From the NCBI RefSeq assembly GCF_004799445.1, contig NZ_SSNA01000198.1, positions 117,493 through 181,492 on the forward strand: a DNA stretch of 64,000 nt, read 5' to 3'. Of the stretch, positions 1 through 8,562 are shown piece after piece. The first letter of the stretch is position 1. Each line of letters begins with the position of its first letter. Both the position numbers and the translations under genes were made by a program. A model generated the notes under the pieces. That model saw only the letters and a program-made list of their open reading frames with translations. It searched no databases and was not told the DNA's origin. This stretch comes from Bradyrhizobium sp. (GTDB taxonomy: Bacteria; Pseudomonadota; Alphaproteobacteria; Rhizobiales; Xanthobacteraceae).

Positions 1-657
1 CCCACGCGCGAAGAAGAACAGGCCGAGGTGATCCGAAGGCTGGAAGAGGACATCATCTTCGGCCGCCTGGCGCCGGGCGCGCGTCTGGTCGAGGACACGC
101 TGATGAGCCGCTACGGCGCCAGCCGGCATTTCGTGCGCCAGGCGCTGTTTCAACTCGAGCGCCAGGGCATCGTGCTGCGCGAAAAGAATATCGGCGCCAC
201 CGTGCGGTTCTATTCCGCCGAAGAAGTACGGCAGATCTACGAGGTGCGGGAAATGCTGACGCGGCAGGCGGCGCTGATGATCGCCCTGCCCGCGCCCGCG
301 GGTTTGATCGAACAGCTGACCGAGCTGCAGCGGCGATATTGCGCCAAGGCCGACGCGCGGGATCTGCGCGGCATCCATGAAGCCAACGACGCCTTCCACG
401 TCGCGCTGTTTTCGGCCTGCGGCAATCCCTATCTGGTGCGCTCGCTGCAGGACTACATGAACCTGACGCTGCCGATGCGCGCCAAGAATCTCGCCGACAG
501 GGAAGGCCTGGCGTTGTCACGCCGCCAGCATGAATTGATGATCGAATTGCTCAAGGGCCGCGACAGCTGGGCGCTGGCGCAGCTCTGCGTCGATCACATG
601 CAATTCAGCAAGGCGGATTACCTCGGGCGGATCGCTGGAGAAAAGAGCGCCGAGTAA
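1..657 (+). CDS. GntR-family (FadR/FCD-type) transcriptional regulator, 5' end cut by window
   Basis: The reading frame is open from base 1, so the true start probably lies outside the window; an in-frame GTG at 28 would give 209 residues. The N-terminal third is a winged helix (ASRHFVRQALFQLERQGIV, following the phrase APGARLVEDTLMSRYG), typical of GntR. The rest is an all-helical FCD ligand-binding domain with the EVRQIYEVREML junction and FHVALFSACGNPYL. FCD regulators usually respond to small carboxylic acids. It faces a uronate-dehydrogenase-like gene across a repeat, so control of sugar-acid catabolism is plausible but inferred. It resembles the second GntR gene at 57.9-58.7 kb in domain plan. 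Confidence 0.85.
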   Translation, partial: PTREEEQAEVIRRLEEDIIFGRLAPGARLVEDTLMSRYGASRHFVRQALFQLERQGIVLREKNIGATVRFYSAEEVRQIYEVREMLTRQAALMIALPAPAGLIEQLTELQRRYCAKADARDLRGIHEANDAFHVALFSACGNPYLVRSLQDYMNLTLPMRAKNLADREGLALSRRQHELMIELLKGRDSWALAQLCVDHMQFSKADYLGRIAGEKSAE

Positions 658-660
658 GGC

Positions 661-772
661 ACGTCATTCCGGGGCGATGCAAAGCATCGAACCCGGAATC
701 TCGAGGTAATAAAGAATCGCAAAACAATATCGAGATTCCGGGTTCACGCTGACGCGCGCCCCGGAACGACGT
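661..772. repeat. Dispersed palindromic repeat (CGTCATTCCGGGGCG type)
   Basis: The ends are inverted copies (acgtcattccggggcg and cgccccggaacgacgt), with a second inverted pair inside (cccggaatctcg / cgagattccggg). It sits between two convergent genes and could fold as a long hairpin and act as a bidirectional terminator. This repeat type is common in Bradyrhizobiaceae genomes. Confidence 0.75.
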
Positions 773-778
773 GAATCA

Positions 779-1597
779 TCACTTCAAATCAAAGATCCGG
801 CTGCTGTCGCCGTCGAACTCCATGCCGCAGAACGCGCCGCCCTGGTAGAAATCACCGACCGGATCGGGCTTGAGCTTGGCCTGTTCGGCCATCGCGTGTT
901 CGCGAAAGTCTTCGGCGCGCCCGGTCGGGCGATAGCCGAGGTCGTAGGCGCGGTGATTGTCCCACCATGCGCGCTCGTTATTGGACGCGCCGTAGAAAAT
1001 CTCGAAATGGATGTCGGGATGCTCCAGTCCGATCCGGCACAGCTGCACCAGATCTTCCGGCTTCAGCCAGATCGCAAGCCGGCGATGATCCAGCGGCTTG
1101 TCGCCGAAATTGCCGATCCGGATGCAGGTTACCTTCATGCCGTGCTTGTCGGCATAGAGCGCGCCGACCGCTTCGCCGAACACCTTGCTCACGCCATAAC
1201 GGCTGTCGGGCCGCGCCGTCACGTCGGTGCCGATCCGGTGATGGCGCGGATAGAATCCCATCGCATGGTTCGATGACGCGAAGATGATGCGTTTGACGCC
1301 CTTCTTGCGCGCCGCTTCGAACAGATTGTAGCCGCCGATGATATTGGACTGCAGGATGTTGTCCCACGGGCCCTCGACCGAATAGCCGCCAAAATGCAGG
1401 ATGCCGTCGACGCCTTCGCAGATCGACTCGACCTGGGCGAGATCGGCCAGATCGGCCGCCTTGAATTTTTCGTTTTTGCCGAGATCGGCGGGCGCCTTGA
1501 GGTCGCTCAGCAGCAGGTCCGGATAGATCGGCGGCAGCAACTTGCGCAGGCTAGTGCCGATTCCCCCGGACGCGCCGGTCATCAGTATGCGTGGCAT
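779..1597 (-). CDS. udh: NAD-dependent epimerase/dehydratase, uronate (hexuronate) dehydrogenase-like
   Basis: 272 residues from an ATG preceded by GAGGGATGAA; an upstream in-frame extension lacks a ribosome site. It is an SDR-fold protein with the nucleotide motif TGASGGIG (residues 7-14), catalytic Tyr134 and Lys138 in YGVSK, and Ser108/Ser109 in ASSNH. The motifs HFGGYSVEGPW, NIIGGYNLFEAA, ASSNHAMGFYP and WWDN are those I recognise from Agrobacterium uronate dehydrogenase, which oxidises galacturonate or glucuronate to the aldarolactone with NAD. A lactonase-family gene is transcribed divergently next door, as that pathway would need. Substrate is inferred from similarity; a related sugar dehydrogenase remains possible. 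Confidence 0.75.
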   Translation of the reverse strand: MPRILMTGASGGIGTSLRKLLPPIYPDLLLSDLKAPADLGKNEKFKAADLADLAQVESICEGVDGILHFGGYSVEGPWDNILQSNIIGGYNLFEAARKKGVKRIIFASSNHAMGFYPRHHRIGTDVTARPDSRYGVSKVFGEAVGALYADKHGMKVTCIRIGNFGDKPLDHRRLAIWLKPEDLVQLCRIGLEHPDIHFEIFYGASNNERAWWDNHRAYDLGYRPTGRAEDFREHAMAEQAKLKPDPVGDFYQGGAFCGMEFDGDSSRIFDLK

Positions 1598-1669
1598 TTC
1601 ATCCCTCGTTGTCGAAGCATTGCGCGGAGTATGACGCGGCGCGCGCAGTGCGGCAAGATGCGGTTCATT

Positions 1670-1783
1670 GTCATTGCGAGCCAACGGGTCGCGCGAACGC
1701 GCGCCCGATGACAGGCTCCGCGAAGCAATCCAGTATTAGGCTGGCAAGCTGGATTGCTTCGTCGCTACGCTCCTCGCAATGAC
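1670..1783. repeat. Dispersed palindromic repeat (GTCATTGCGAG...GCAATGAC)
   Basis: Inverted ends gtcattgcgag and ctcgcaatgac enclose gaagcaatccag / ctggattgcttc, so the unit folds on itself. It contains the variant arm agccaacgggtcgcgcgaacgcg, also seen at 16.7 kb and, on the opposite strand, at 32.1 kb. It fills most of the gap between the divergent udh-like and SMP-30 genes. Confidence 0.8.
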
Positions 1784-1872
1784 GATGGAAATCGTGTTTG
1801 CTTGCCGCCGGAACGCACGGATGATAGCAAATGGTCCCGGCGAGGAACTCTCAGCAGCAACGAGAACAGAAA

Positions 1873-2838
1873 ATGTCCGATAAATTCGCACGTCCCGGCT
1901 TTCAGCCGGCGACGCAATATCCCGATCCCGCAATCCATGCGCTCGATCCGCGCTTTGAAAAATACTGGCTGAAGCTCTCGGCGGTGGAGCGGCTGACCAC
2001 GGGATTGCGCTGGGCCGAGGGTCCGGTGTGGTTCGGTGACGGGCGTTATCTGTTGTGCAGCGACATTCCGAACCAGCGCATCCTGAAATGGGAAGAGGAA
2101 ACCGGCTCCGTCAGCATCTACCGCAAGCCGTCGAATTTCGCCAACGGCAACACCCGCGACCGCCAGGGACGCTTGGTCACCTGCGAGCATGGCGGGCGCC
2201 GCGTTGTGCGAACCGAATATGACGGTTCGATCACCGTGCTGATGGATTCGTTCGACGGCAAGCGGCTGAATTCGCCGAACGACGTCGTGGTGAAATCCGA
2301 CGGCTCGATCTGGTTCACCGATCCGATTTTCGGACTGCTTGGCAATTACGAAGGTTACGTGGCGGAGTCCGAGATCGCCATGAACGTCTACCGGATCGAC
2401 GGCCAGACCGGAAAGGCCACCATCGTTGCAGAGGGCATTCTCGGTCCGAACGGGCTGTGCTTCTCGCCGGACGAAAAGATCCTCTACATCATCGAATCGC
2501 GCGGCGTACCGACCCGCAAGATTCTCGCCTACGATGTCGCCGCCAGCGGCGACAGGATTTCGAACAAGCGCGTGCACGTCGACGCCGGCCCCGCCACGCC
2601 CGACGGCATGCGCTGCGACATCGACGGCAATCTGTGGTGCGGCTGGGGCATGGGCGATCCCGAGCTCGACGGCGTCGTGGTGTTTGCGCCCGACGGCGTG
2701 ATGATCGGCCGCATCGCGCTGCCCGAACGCTGCGCCAACGTCTGCTTCGGCGGGCTGAAGCGCAACCGGCTGTTCATGGCCGCCAGCCAGTCGATCTATT
2801 CGCTCTATGTGAACACGCAGGGCACGCTGGGGGGATAA
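1873..2838 (+). CDS. SMP-30/gluconolactonase-family lactonase
   Basis: 321 residues from the ATG at 1873 (SDKFARPGF); an earlier in-frame ATG at 1831 is less likely. The family's divalent-metal ligands are visible: Glu49 (RWAEGPVW), Asn136 (NSPNDVV), Asn193 (GPNGLCFSPDE) and Asp244 (TPDGMRCD), spread over a six-bladed propeller. Members hydrolyse sugar lactones. Placed divergently to a uronate-dehydrogenase-like gene, it would open the aldarolactone product; this pathway link is inferred. No signal peptide is seen, so it is probably cytosolic. Confidence 0.85.
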   Translation: MSDKFARPGFQPATQYPDPAIHALDPRFEKYWLKLSAVERLTTGLRWAEGPVWFGDGRYLLCSDIPNQRILKWEEETGSVSIYRKPSNFANGNTRDRQGRLVTCEHGGRRVVRTEYDGSITVLMDSFDGKRLNSPNDVVVKSDGSIWFTDPIFGLLGNYEGYVAESEIAMNVYRIDGQTGKATIVAEGILGPNGLCFSPDEKILYIIESRGVPTRKILAYDVAASGDRISNKRVHVDAGPATPDGMRCDIDGNLWCGWGMGDPELDGVVVFAPDGVMIGRIALPERCANVCFGGLKRNRLFMAASQSIYSLYVNTQGTLGG

Positions 2839-2847
2839 TCGTCCCGC

Positions 2848-2927
2848 CGTCATTGCGAGCGAAGCGAAGCAATCCACAGACAATGGAAGTCTGGATTGCT
2901 TCGTCGCTAGCGCTCCTCGCAATGACG
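2848..2927. repeat. Dispersed palindromic repeat (CGTCATTGCGAG...GCAATGACG)
   Basis: A compact copy: cgtcattgcgag with gaagcaatccag... and its inverted arm ctggattgcttc...gcaatgacg. It starts 9 bases after the SMP-30 stop codon and could fold as a large hairpin in that transcript. Confidence 0.8.
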
Positions 2928-2946
2928 GCGATGTAATCCCCAAGAC

Positions 2947-2984
2947 ACAAAAACGCCGGAGCGGAAGGAATCCGCCCCGGCGTT
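2947..2984 (-). terminator. Rho-independent terminator of the aldehyde dehydrogenase gene
   Basis: Read on the minus strand, a stem aacgccgg/ccggcgtt (2952-2959 with 2977-2984) with an inner gcgga/tccgc stem is followed directly by five T. It lies 19 bases past the aldehyde dehydrogenase stop codon. Confidence 0.75.
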
Positions 2985-3002
2985 CTCAACGTCTTCAGTC
3001 GC

Positions 3003-4433
3003 TTACGCGGCGTTGAAGCCGGCGACCGCTTTCACCTCGAGATATTCCTCCAGGCCGAACTTGCCCCACTCGCGGCCGTTGCCGGACTGCTTGTAGCCGC
3101 CGAACGGCGCGGTGCGGTCGTTCGGCACGCCCTGCAAATTGACGTTGCCGGCGCGGATCTTGCGGCCGACCCGGCGTGCGCTCTCGACCGTATCGGCGGA
3201 GACGTAACCGGCGAGCCCATACGGCGTGTCGTTGGCGATCCGCACGGCGTCGGCTTCATCCTTGGCGCCGAGAATGGTGAGCACGGGGCCGAAGATTTCC
3301 TCGCGCGCGATCGTCATGTCGTTGGTGACGTCGGCGAAGATGGTCGGGCGCACATAGAAGCCCTTGTTGACACCCTCAGGAAGGCCGGGACCGCCGGCAA
3401 CCACCGTGGCGCCTTCCTCGATGCCTTTGTGGATCAAGGCCTGGATCTTGTCCCACTGGATGCGCGACACCACGGGGCCGATCGTGGTGCCCTCGGCGCG
3501 CGGATCGCCCGCCTTGGTCTTGTCGGCGACGCCCTTGGCGATGGCGGCGACTTCCTTCATCTTCGACAGCGGCACGATCATCCTCGATGGCGCGTTGCAG
3601 GACTGGCCGGAATTGTTGAACATGTGCATCACGCCGCCGGTGACCGCCTTGGTGAGGTCGGCGCCTTCGAGGATGACGTTCGGCGATTTGCCGCCGAGTT
3701 CCTGGCTGACGCGCTTGACGGTGGGTGCAGCGCGCTTGGCGACATCGATGCCGGCGCGGGTCGAGCCCGTAAACGAGATCATGTCGATACCCGGATGTTC
3801 GGCCATGGCGGCGCCGACTTCGGGGCCGAGCCCATTGATCAGGTTGAACACGCCCTTAGGCACGCCGGCTTCATGCAGGATCTCGGCGAAGATCAAGGCC
3901 GATGATGGCGTGAACTCCGAGGGCTTGAGGATCATGGTGCAGCCGGCGGCAAGCGCAGGCGCCACCTTGCAGGCGATCTGGTTCAGCGGCCAGTTCCACG
4001 GCGTGATCATGCCGACAACGCCGACGGGCTCGCGCAGCACCACCGCCGAACCAATGGGCTCCTCGAAATGGTAATTCTTCAGCACTTCCAGCGTCGACAT
4101 GATGTGGCCGAGGCCGGCGCCGGCCTGCATCTTCTCGGCCATCGGCAATGGCGCGCCCATCTCGTCGGAGACGGCGGCGCCGATGTCCTTCATGCGGGTC
4201 TTGTAGACCTCGACGATCTTCGACAGCAGCGCGACACGCTCCTCGCGGGAGGTCTGCGAATAGGTCTCGAAGGCGCGCCTGGCCGCGGCCACAGCCTTGT
4301 CGACGTCGGCCTTGGAGCCGAGCGCAATCTCGTACATCGCCTCTTCGGTCGCCGGGTTGACGACCGGCGTGGATTTCTTGACGACGGGATCGACCCAGGC
4401 GCCGTCGATGTAGAATTGCATGCGGTTGACCAT
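3003..4433 (-). CDS. NAD(P)-dependent aldehyde dehydrogenase
   Basis: 476 residues from an ATG (VNRMQFYIDG) preceded by AAGAGG. It carries the ALDH-superfamily hallmarks: Asn147 in TPWNWP, the nucleotide loop FTGSTRAG (221-228), general base Glu245 in QELGGKSPN, and nucleophile Cys279 in NNSGQSCNAPSR, with the late motif EEIFGPVL. It oxidises an aldehyde to the acid; the sequence does not fix the substrate. It stands alone, with its own terminator, between the SMP-30 gene and the transketolase-like gene. A longer N-terminal extension is in frame but lacks a ribosome site. Confidence 0.9.
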   Translation of the reverse strand: MVNRMQFYIDGAWVDPVVKKSTPVVNPATEEAMYEIALGSKADVDKAVAAARRAFETYSQTSREERVALLSKIVEVYKTRMKDIGAAVSDEMGAPLPMAEKMQAGAGLGHIMSTLEVLKNYHFEEPIGSAVVLREPVGVVGMITPWNWPLNQIACKVAPALAAGCTMILKPSEFTPSSALIFAEILHEAGVPKGVFNLINGLGPEVGAAMAEHPGIDMISFTGSTRAGIDVAKRAAPTVKRVSQELGGKSPNVILEGADLTKAVTGGVMHMFNNSGQSCNAPSRMIVPLSKMKEVAAIAKGVADKTKAGDPRAEGTTIGPVVSRIQWDKIQALIHKGIEEGATVVAGGPGLPEGVNKGFYVRPTIFADVTNDMTIAREEIFGPVLTILGAKDEADAVRIANDTPYGLAGYVSADTVESARRVGRKIRAGNVNLQGVPNDRTAPFGGYKQSGNGREWGKFGLEEYLEVKAVAGFNAA

Positions 4434-4612
4434 CGTAAACCTCTTGATTTCACGGGCAAATGGAGGGGGAACGGGGGCGTTCGGCAAGCATCCTTGCACG
4501 AAAGCCGCGGAAAATGAACCCGCCATATGCGGGATGCCGCATTGCGGCGGATGCGGCATATAAAGTCGGTGGTGTGACGGACGCAAGGTTGCCGCCGGGA
4601 TTTTCGTTAGTT

Positions 4613-4731
4613 GTCGTCCCGGCGAGCGCCGGGACCCATAACCACCGGCGGTAATCGTTAAGGAAGTCGTCCCCCGGCGTGCAGGACAATGATCGCCGCG
4701 GCGTATGGGTCCCTGCTTTCGCAGGGACGAC
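4613..4731. repeat. Dispersed palindromic repeat (GTCGTCCCGGCGA...GGGACGAC)
   Basis: The ends gtcgtcccggcg and gcagggacgac are imperfect inverted copies, and gggacccata / tatgggtccc is an inner pair. The last base of the repeat is the first base of the transketolase-like stop codon, so the repeat abuts that gene's 3' end. The adjoining stretch 4434-4612 holds short palindromes (ccgccatatgcggg, gccgcattgcggcggatgcggc) but no recognisable gene. Confidence 0.7.
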
Positions 4732-7097
4732 TACACCGCCATCTTGCGATGCCGCACCGGCGCGCCGGCGGTGAGGCTTTCGGCGGCGTCGATGATGGCG
4801 TTGGCATCGATGCCATAGTGCCGGTAGAGGTCATCGATCGTGCCGGTCTGGCCGAAATGCTCGACGCCGAGCGCTTCGACCCGGTGGCCGCGCACGCTGC
4901 CGAGCCAGCCCAGCGTGGCCGGGTGACCGTCGATCACGGTGACGATGCCGCAATCGCGCGGCAGCGGTGCCAGCAGTTTTTCGATGTGGCTGAGATGCGC
5001 CACGCCGCGGCGGTCGCGGCGCCCTTTTCGCGCCCCGGTCCATCCCGCATGCAGCCGGTCGGCCGACGTGATCGCCAACAGGCCGACGTCGCGGCGGCTC
5101 TCGCCCAACAGGCCGACGGCCTCGATCGCCTCGGGCGCCACCGCGCCGGTATAGGCGATCACCACTTCGGCGTTCGGCCCCGGCTTGCGCAGCCAGTAGG
5201 CGCCTTCGGTGATGCCGGCCTGCAGATCGGGCGTCATGATCCGCTGCGGCTGGTCGAGCGTGCGGGTAGATAACCTCAGATAAACCGAGCCGCCCTCGCC
5301 GCCTTCGCGTTGCATATGCTGGAAGCCGAAAGCCATGATGGCAGCGAGTTCGTCGACAAAGGCCGGCTCGAATGACGCCAGCCCATCCTGCGCCATGCCG
5401 ATCAGGGGCGTCGCGATCGACTGGTGCGCGCCGCCTTCCGGCGCCAATGTGATGCCCGACGGCGTCGCCGCCACCATGAAGCGCGCGTCCTGATAGCAGG
5501 CGTAGTTGAGGGCATCGAGGCCGCGTTCGATGAAGGGATCGTATAACGTCGCCACCGGCAACAGGCGTTCGCCGTTGATGGCGTGCGACAGACCCAGCGC
5601 CGACATCAGGATGAACAGGTTCATCTCGGCGATGCCGAGCTCGATGTGCTGTCCCTTCGGCGAGGCATCCCAGTTGAAGGTCGACGGGATTTTTTCGCTG
5701 CGGAACAGATCGGCCTTTTCGGCGCGCGCGAACAGCCCGCGGCGGTTGACCCAGGCGCCAAGATTGGTCGACACCGTGACGTCGGGCGAAGCGGTCACGA
5801 TGCGCGAGGCAAGCTCCGTATCGCCGCGCGCGAGTTCGTTCAGCACCAGCCCAAAGCCCTGCTGGGTCGACATTTGCGGCGACGGCGTGAACGCAAGCCG
5901 CTCGGGCACATCGATCACAGGCGCGGTCAGGCGGCGCCGGCCGTCGCGGTTGAACGGCGCCGCGCTGAGAAACGCCTCCAGCGCCGCGGGCATTTGAGAA
6001 AGTCCCTCGAACTTCTCCCACTCGTGACCGGGCCGGATGTTCTGCGTGCCGCGCCATTTTTCCATCTGGGCTGGCGTCATCAATCCCGCGTGGTTGTCCT
6101 TGTGGCCCTGGAACGGCAGGCCTATGCCCTTGATGGTGTAGGCGATGAAGCAGACCGGGCGATCGTGATCGATCGCCTCGAAGGCTTCGCACATGCTGGC
6201 CGTGTCGTGGCCACCGAGATTGGACATCAGCTCCAGCAATTCGTCGTCGCTGCGCCGCTCGATCAGTTGCGACACCGCGCCCTGGTCGCCGATCTCGTCG
6301 CGCAAATGCTTGCGGAACGCGGCCCCGCCCTGGAAACACAGCGCCGCATAGAGCTGATTCGGACAGGCATCGATCCACCTCTTCAGCGCCTCGCCGCCTG
6401 CTTCCGCGAATGCGGTTCGCATCAGCTTGCCGTATTTCACGATCACCACGTCCCAGCCGAAATTGCGGAACATGGATTCGAATTTCTCCCACAGCCCTTC
6501 GCGCACCACGGCATCGAGGCTTTGGCGGTTGTAATCGACCACCCACCAGGTGTTGCGCAGCCCGTGCTTCCAGCCCTCGAGCAGCGCCTCGAAGATATTG
6601 CCCTCATCCATCTCGGCGTCGCCGACCAGCGCGATCATGCGCCCCTCGGGGCGATCCTTGGCCCAGCCATGCGCCTTGACGTAGTCCTGCACCAGCGAGG
6701 CAAACAGCGTCTGCGCGACGCCGAGGCCGACCGAGCCGGTGGAGAAATCGACGTCGTCGGTGTCCTTGGTACGTGACGGATAGGACTGCGCGCCCTTGAA
6801 GCCGCGAAAATTCTCCAGCTTGTCGCGGGTCTGGTGCCCGAACAGATACTGGATGGCGTGAAACACCGGGCTCGCATGCGGCTTCACCGCGACGCGGTCC
6901 TGCGGCCGCAGCACCGAGAAATACAGCGCCGACATGATGGTGGCGAGCGAGGCCGAGGAGGCCTGATGGCCGCCGACCTTCAGACCGTCGACATTGGGCC
7001 GGATGTGGTTGGCGTGATGGATGGTCCACGACGACAGCCACAGCACTTTGCGCGCCAGCGCGGACAGCATCTCAAGACGTGCGGGTTCGGTCGCCAT
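4731..7097 (-). CDS. Transketolase-like thiamine-diphosphate enzyme related to pyruvate dehydrogenase E1
   Basis: 788 residues from an ATG (ATEPARLEML) with AGGGA upstream. The ThDP/Mg motif is GDAEMDEGN (159-167) with the closing Asn190 in WWVVDYNRQSLD. The order of pyrophosphate-binding domain, pyrimidine-binding domain (GIAEMNLF) and C-terminal domain fits both transketolase and the homodimeric AceE-type E1. The GDAEMDEGN motif and the HHANHIRPNVDGLKVGGHQ start are closer to E1. At about 790 residues it is shorter than AceE (near 890). The substrate is therefore open: a 2-oxoacid or a ketose phosphate. The divergent Lrp/AsnC gene is the likely regulator. A farther start at 7217 would run into the operator region. 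Confidence 0.8.
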   Translation of the reverse strand: MATEPARLEMLSALARKVLWLSSWTIHHANHIRPNVDGLKVGGHQASSASLATIMSALYFSVLRPQDRVAVKPHASPVFHAIQYLFGHQTRDKLENFRGFKGAQSYPSRTKDTDDVDFSTGSVGLGVAQTLFASLVQDYVKAHGWAKDRPEGRMIALVGDAEMDEGNIFEALLEGWKHGLRNTWWVVDYNRQSLDAVVREGLWEKFESMFRNFGWDVVIVKYGKLMRTAFAEAGGEALKRWIDACPNQLYAALCFQGGAAFRKHLRDEIGDQGAVSQLIERRSDDELLELMSNLGGHDTASMCEAFEAIDHDRPVCFIAYTIKGIGLPFQGHKDNHAGLMTPAQMEKWRGTQNIRPGHEWEKFEGLSQMPAALEAFLSAAPFNRDGRRRLTAPVIDVPERLAFTPSPQMSTQQGFGLVLNELARGDTELASRIVTASPDVTVSTNLGAWVNRRGLFARAEKADLFRSEKIPSTFNWDASPKGQHIELGIAEMNLFILMSALGLSHAINGERLLPVATLYDPFIERGLDALNYACYQDARFMVAATPSGITLAPEGGAHQSIATPLIGMAQDGLASFEPAFVDELAAIMAFGFQHMQREGGEGGSVYLRLSTRTLDQPQRIMTPDLQAGITEGAYWLRKPGPNAEVVIAYTGAVAPEAIEAVGLLGESRRDVGLLAITSADRLHAGWTGARKGRRDRRGVAHLSHIEKLLAPLPRDCGIVTVIDGHPATLGWLGSVRGHRVEALGVEHFGQTGTIDDLYRHYGIDANAIIDAAESLTAGAPVRHRKMAV

Positions 7098-7162
7098 GGC
7101 GGTATTCCCTGCACCTGGATCAGGGCGGGATATTATCGCGGCAAGATTCGCTAAAAATCTCA

Positions 7163-7236
7163 AATTTTGGCGATATACCCTACAAAATTGGGATAAATTA
7201 CCACCATAGAGCCCCACAAACAGAGTTTATCCCAAT
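7163..7236. promoter_or_regulatory. Divergent promoter/operator region with a perfect 11-bp inverted repeat
   Basis: An AT-rich patch between the transketolase-like gene and the Lrp/AsnC gene. The arms attgggataaa (7187-7197) and tttatcccaat (7226-7236) are perfect inverted copies 28 bases apart, and the right arm covers the first two bases of the regulator's ATG. A second pair, aattttg (7163-7169) and caaaatt (7183-7189), lies beside it. Lrp-family proteins bind such spaced AT-rich palindromes, so this is a candidate autoregulatory and divergent operator. Confidence 0.6.
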
Positions 7237-7696
7237 GCCTGTCCTTGACGCCATCGACCGCAAGATCCTCGGCCTGCTGCAAGCCGACAGCCGCACCACC
7301 ATGGCCGAACTCGCCGACAAGGTCGGCCTGTCGGTCTCGCCCTGTCACCGCCGGGTGAAACTGCTGGAGGAGCGCGGCGTGATCACGCGCTATATCGCAA
7401 CCGTCGACCAGAAATCGCTCGGCCTGCATGTCAGCGTGTTCATTTCGATCAAACTGGCGCGCCAGAAGGAAGAAGACCTCAACCGGTTTGCCCGCGCGAT
7501 CTCGAAATGGGACGAGGTGCTGGAGTGCTATCTGATGACCGGCAATCGCGATTATCTCTTGCGCGTCGTCGCCGCCGACCTGTCATCGTATGAGGCATTC
7601 CTGAAGAACAAGCTGACGCGGCTCGACGGCATCGCCTCGATCGAGTCGAGCTTTGCGCTGAGCCAGGTGAAATATTCAATCGCGCTGCCGGTGTGA
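7235..7696 (+). CDS. Lrp/AsnC-family transcriptional regulator
   Basis: 153 residues, the usual size for the family. It opens with LDAIDRKILGLLQADSRTTMAELADKVGLSVSPCHRRVKLLEERGVI, a classic Lrp helix-turn-helix (about residues 22-41), followed by an RAM/AsnC ligand-binding domain containing CYLMTGNRDYLLRVV. The ATG at 7235 is chosen because the family always begins near LD.ID..IL; earlier in-frame codons run through the operator. It is divergent from the transketolase/E1-like gene and probably controls it in response to an amino acid or oxoacid, which is inference from context. Confidence 0.9.
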   Translation: MPVLDAIDRKILGLLQADSRTTMAELADKVGLSVSPCHRRVKLLEERGVITRYIATVDQKSLGLHVSVFISIKLARQKEEDLNRFARAISKWDEVLECYLMTGNRDYLLRVVAADLSSYEAFLKNKLTRLDGIASIESSFALSQVKYSIALPV

Positions 7697-7734
7697 CCCT
7701 CAGTCGCCCCCCGCGAAAGCGGCGAGACCAAAAA

Positions 7735-8544
7735 TCAGAAGCGGTAGTTGAGACCGGCGCGCGCAATGCTGGCCTTGAGGTCGATGCTATGAAACATCGG
7801 TTGTGCCGGGAATTGTAGCAGGGCGCCGGTCGCCGATGCGGTGCCGAAATTAACATAGAGGTATTCGGCCTTGGCGCTCCATCGGCTCCACAGCGCTGCC
7901 TCGATGCCACCACCCAGTGTATATCCGGTCCTGCCATTGGAGAGCGACACGGCCTCGGTGGTGGGGTTGTTGTCGGCAAAAGAGAAACTGCCGTTCAGAG
8001 TTGTGAATGCAGCGCCCCCGGTCGCAAAGAACAGCCAATTGTTGGCGGCAACACCGACGCGCCCACGCGTGGTGGCGAGCCAGTTCGTTCCGGCTGAGGA
8101 CATGACAAAGAAGCACTGATTGGGACAAGTTTTACTGGAATACGCTGCTGCCGTAGAAGTGCTGCCGCTCAAGTGGAAAGATTCGATATCGCCTTCAATG
8201 CCGAAGACGAAGTTGCCCGCCTGCCAGTTGTAGCCCGCCTCGAAGCCGCCGGTGAAACCGTTCGGCTTGATGCTCTGAACGCCGGCAGCATTCACGAGCG
8301 GCACGTTTTCGGGGAAAAAATAGCCGGCGGGACTGAACACCGTCGAGGTCGACGAGTTGGAACTTCCCCAGGCACCACCTGCGTTCACGCCAATGTACCC
8401 ACCGGTCCAGGTGTAGGCCGGATCAGCGATTACCGGGGCTTTTGTGTAGGCGCGAGCCGGCAAGTCCGCCGCAGACGCTGCATCAAAGCCAGCAATTGCG
8501 ATCGCCGCGGCGACCGCTGAAAAGACGAATTTAGCGTTGCTCAT
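7735..8544 (-). CDS. Outer-membrane beta-barrel protein, Omp25/RopB-like
   Basis: 269 residues with a Sec signal peptide cut near AASA-ADLPA (about residue 25). This is followed by the alphaproteobacterial surface-protein opening YTWTGGYIGVNAGGAWG and later GRVGVAANNWLFFATGGAAF, and it ends in a terminal Phe (RAGLNYRF) as expected for an eight-stranded barrel. It lies 18 bases after the stop codon of another outer-membrane gene on the same strand, so the two may be co-transcribed. Members are structural or immunogenic porin-like proteins; pore activity is not shown by sequence. Confidence 0.88.
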   Translation of the reverse strand: MSNAKFVFSAVAAAIAIAGFDAASAADLPARAYTKAPVIADPAYTWTGGYIGVNAGGAWGSSNSSTSTVFSPAGYFFPENVPLVNAAGVQSIKPNGFTGGFEAGYNWQAGNFVFGIEGDIESFHLSGSTSTAAAYSSKTCPNQCFFVMSSAGTNWLATTRGRVGVAANNWLFFATGGAAFTTLNGSFSFADNNPTTEAVSLSNGRTGYTLGGGIEAALWSRWSAKAEYLYVNFGTASATGALLQFPAQPMFHSIDLKASIARAGLNYRF

Positions 8545-8562
8545 GATGCCTCTGAAATCGTT

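Noticed and set aside
661..772. A structured RNA gene
   Set aside because: The inverted ends and known repeat sequence explain the structure; no promoter or conserved RNA signature is visible.
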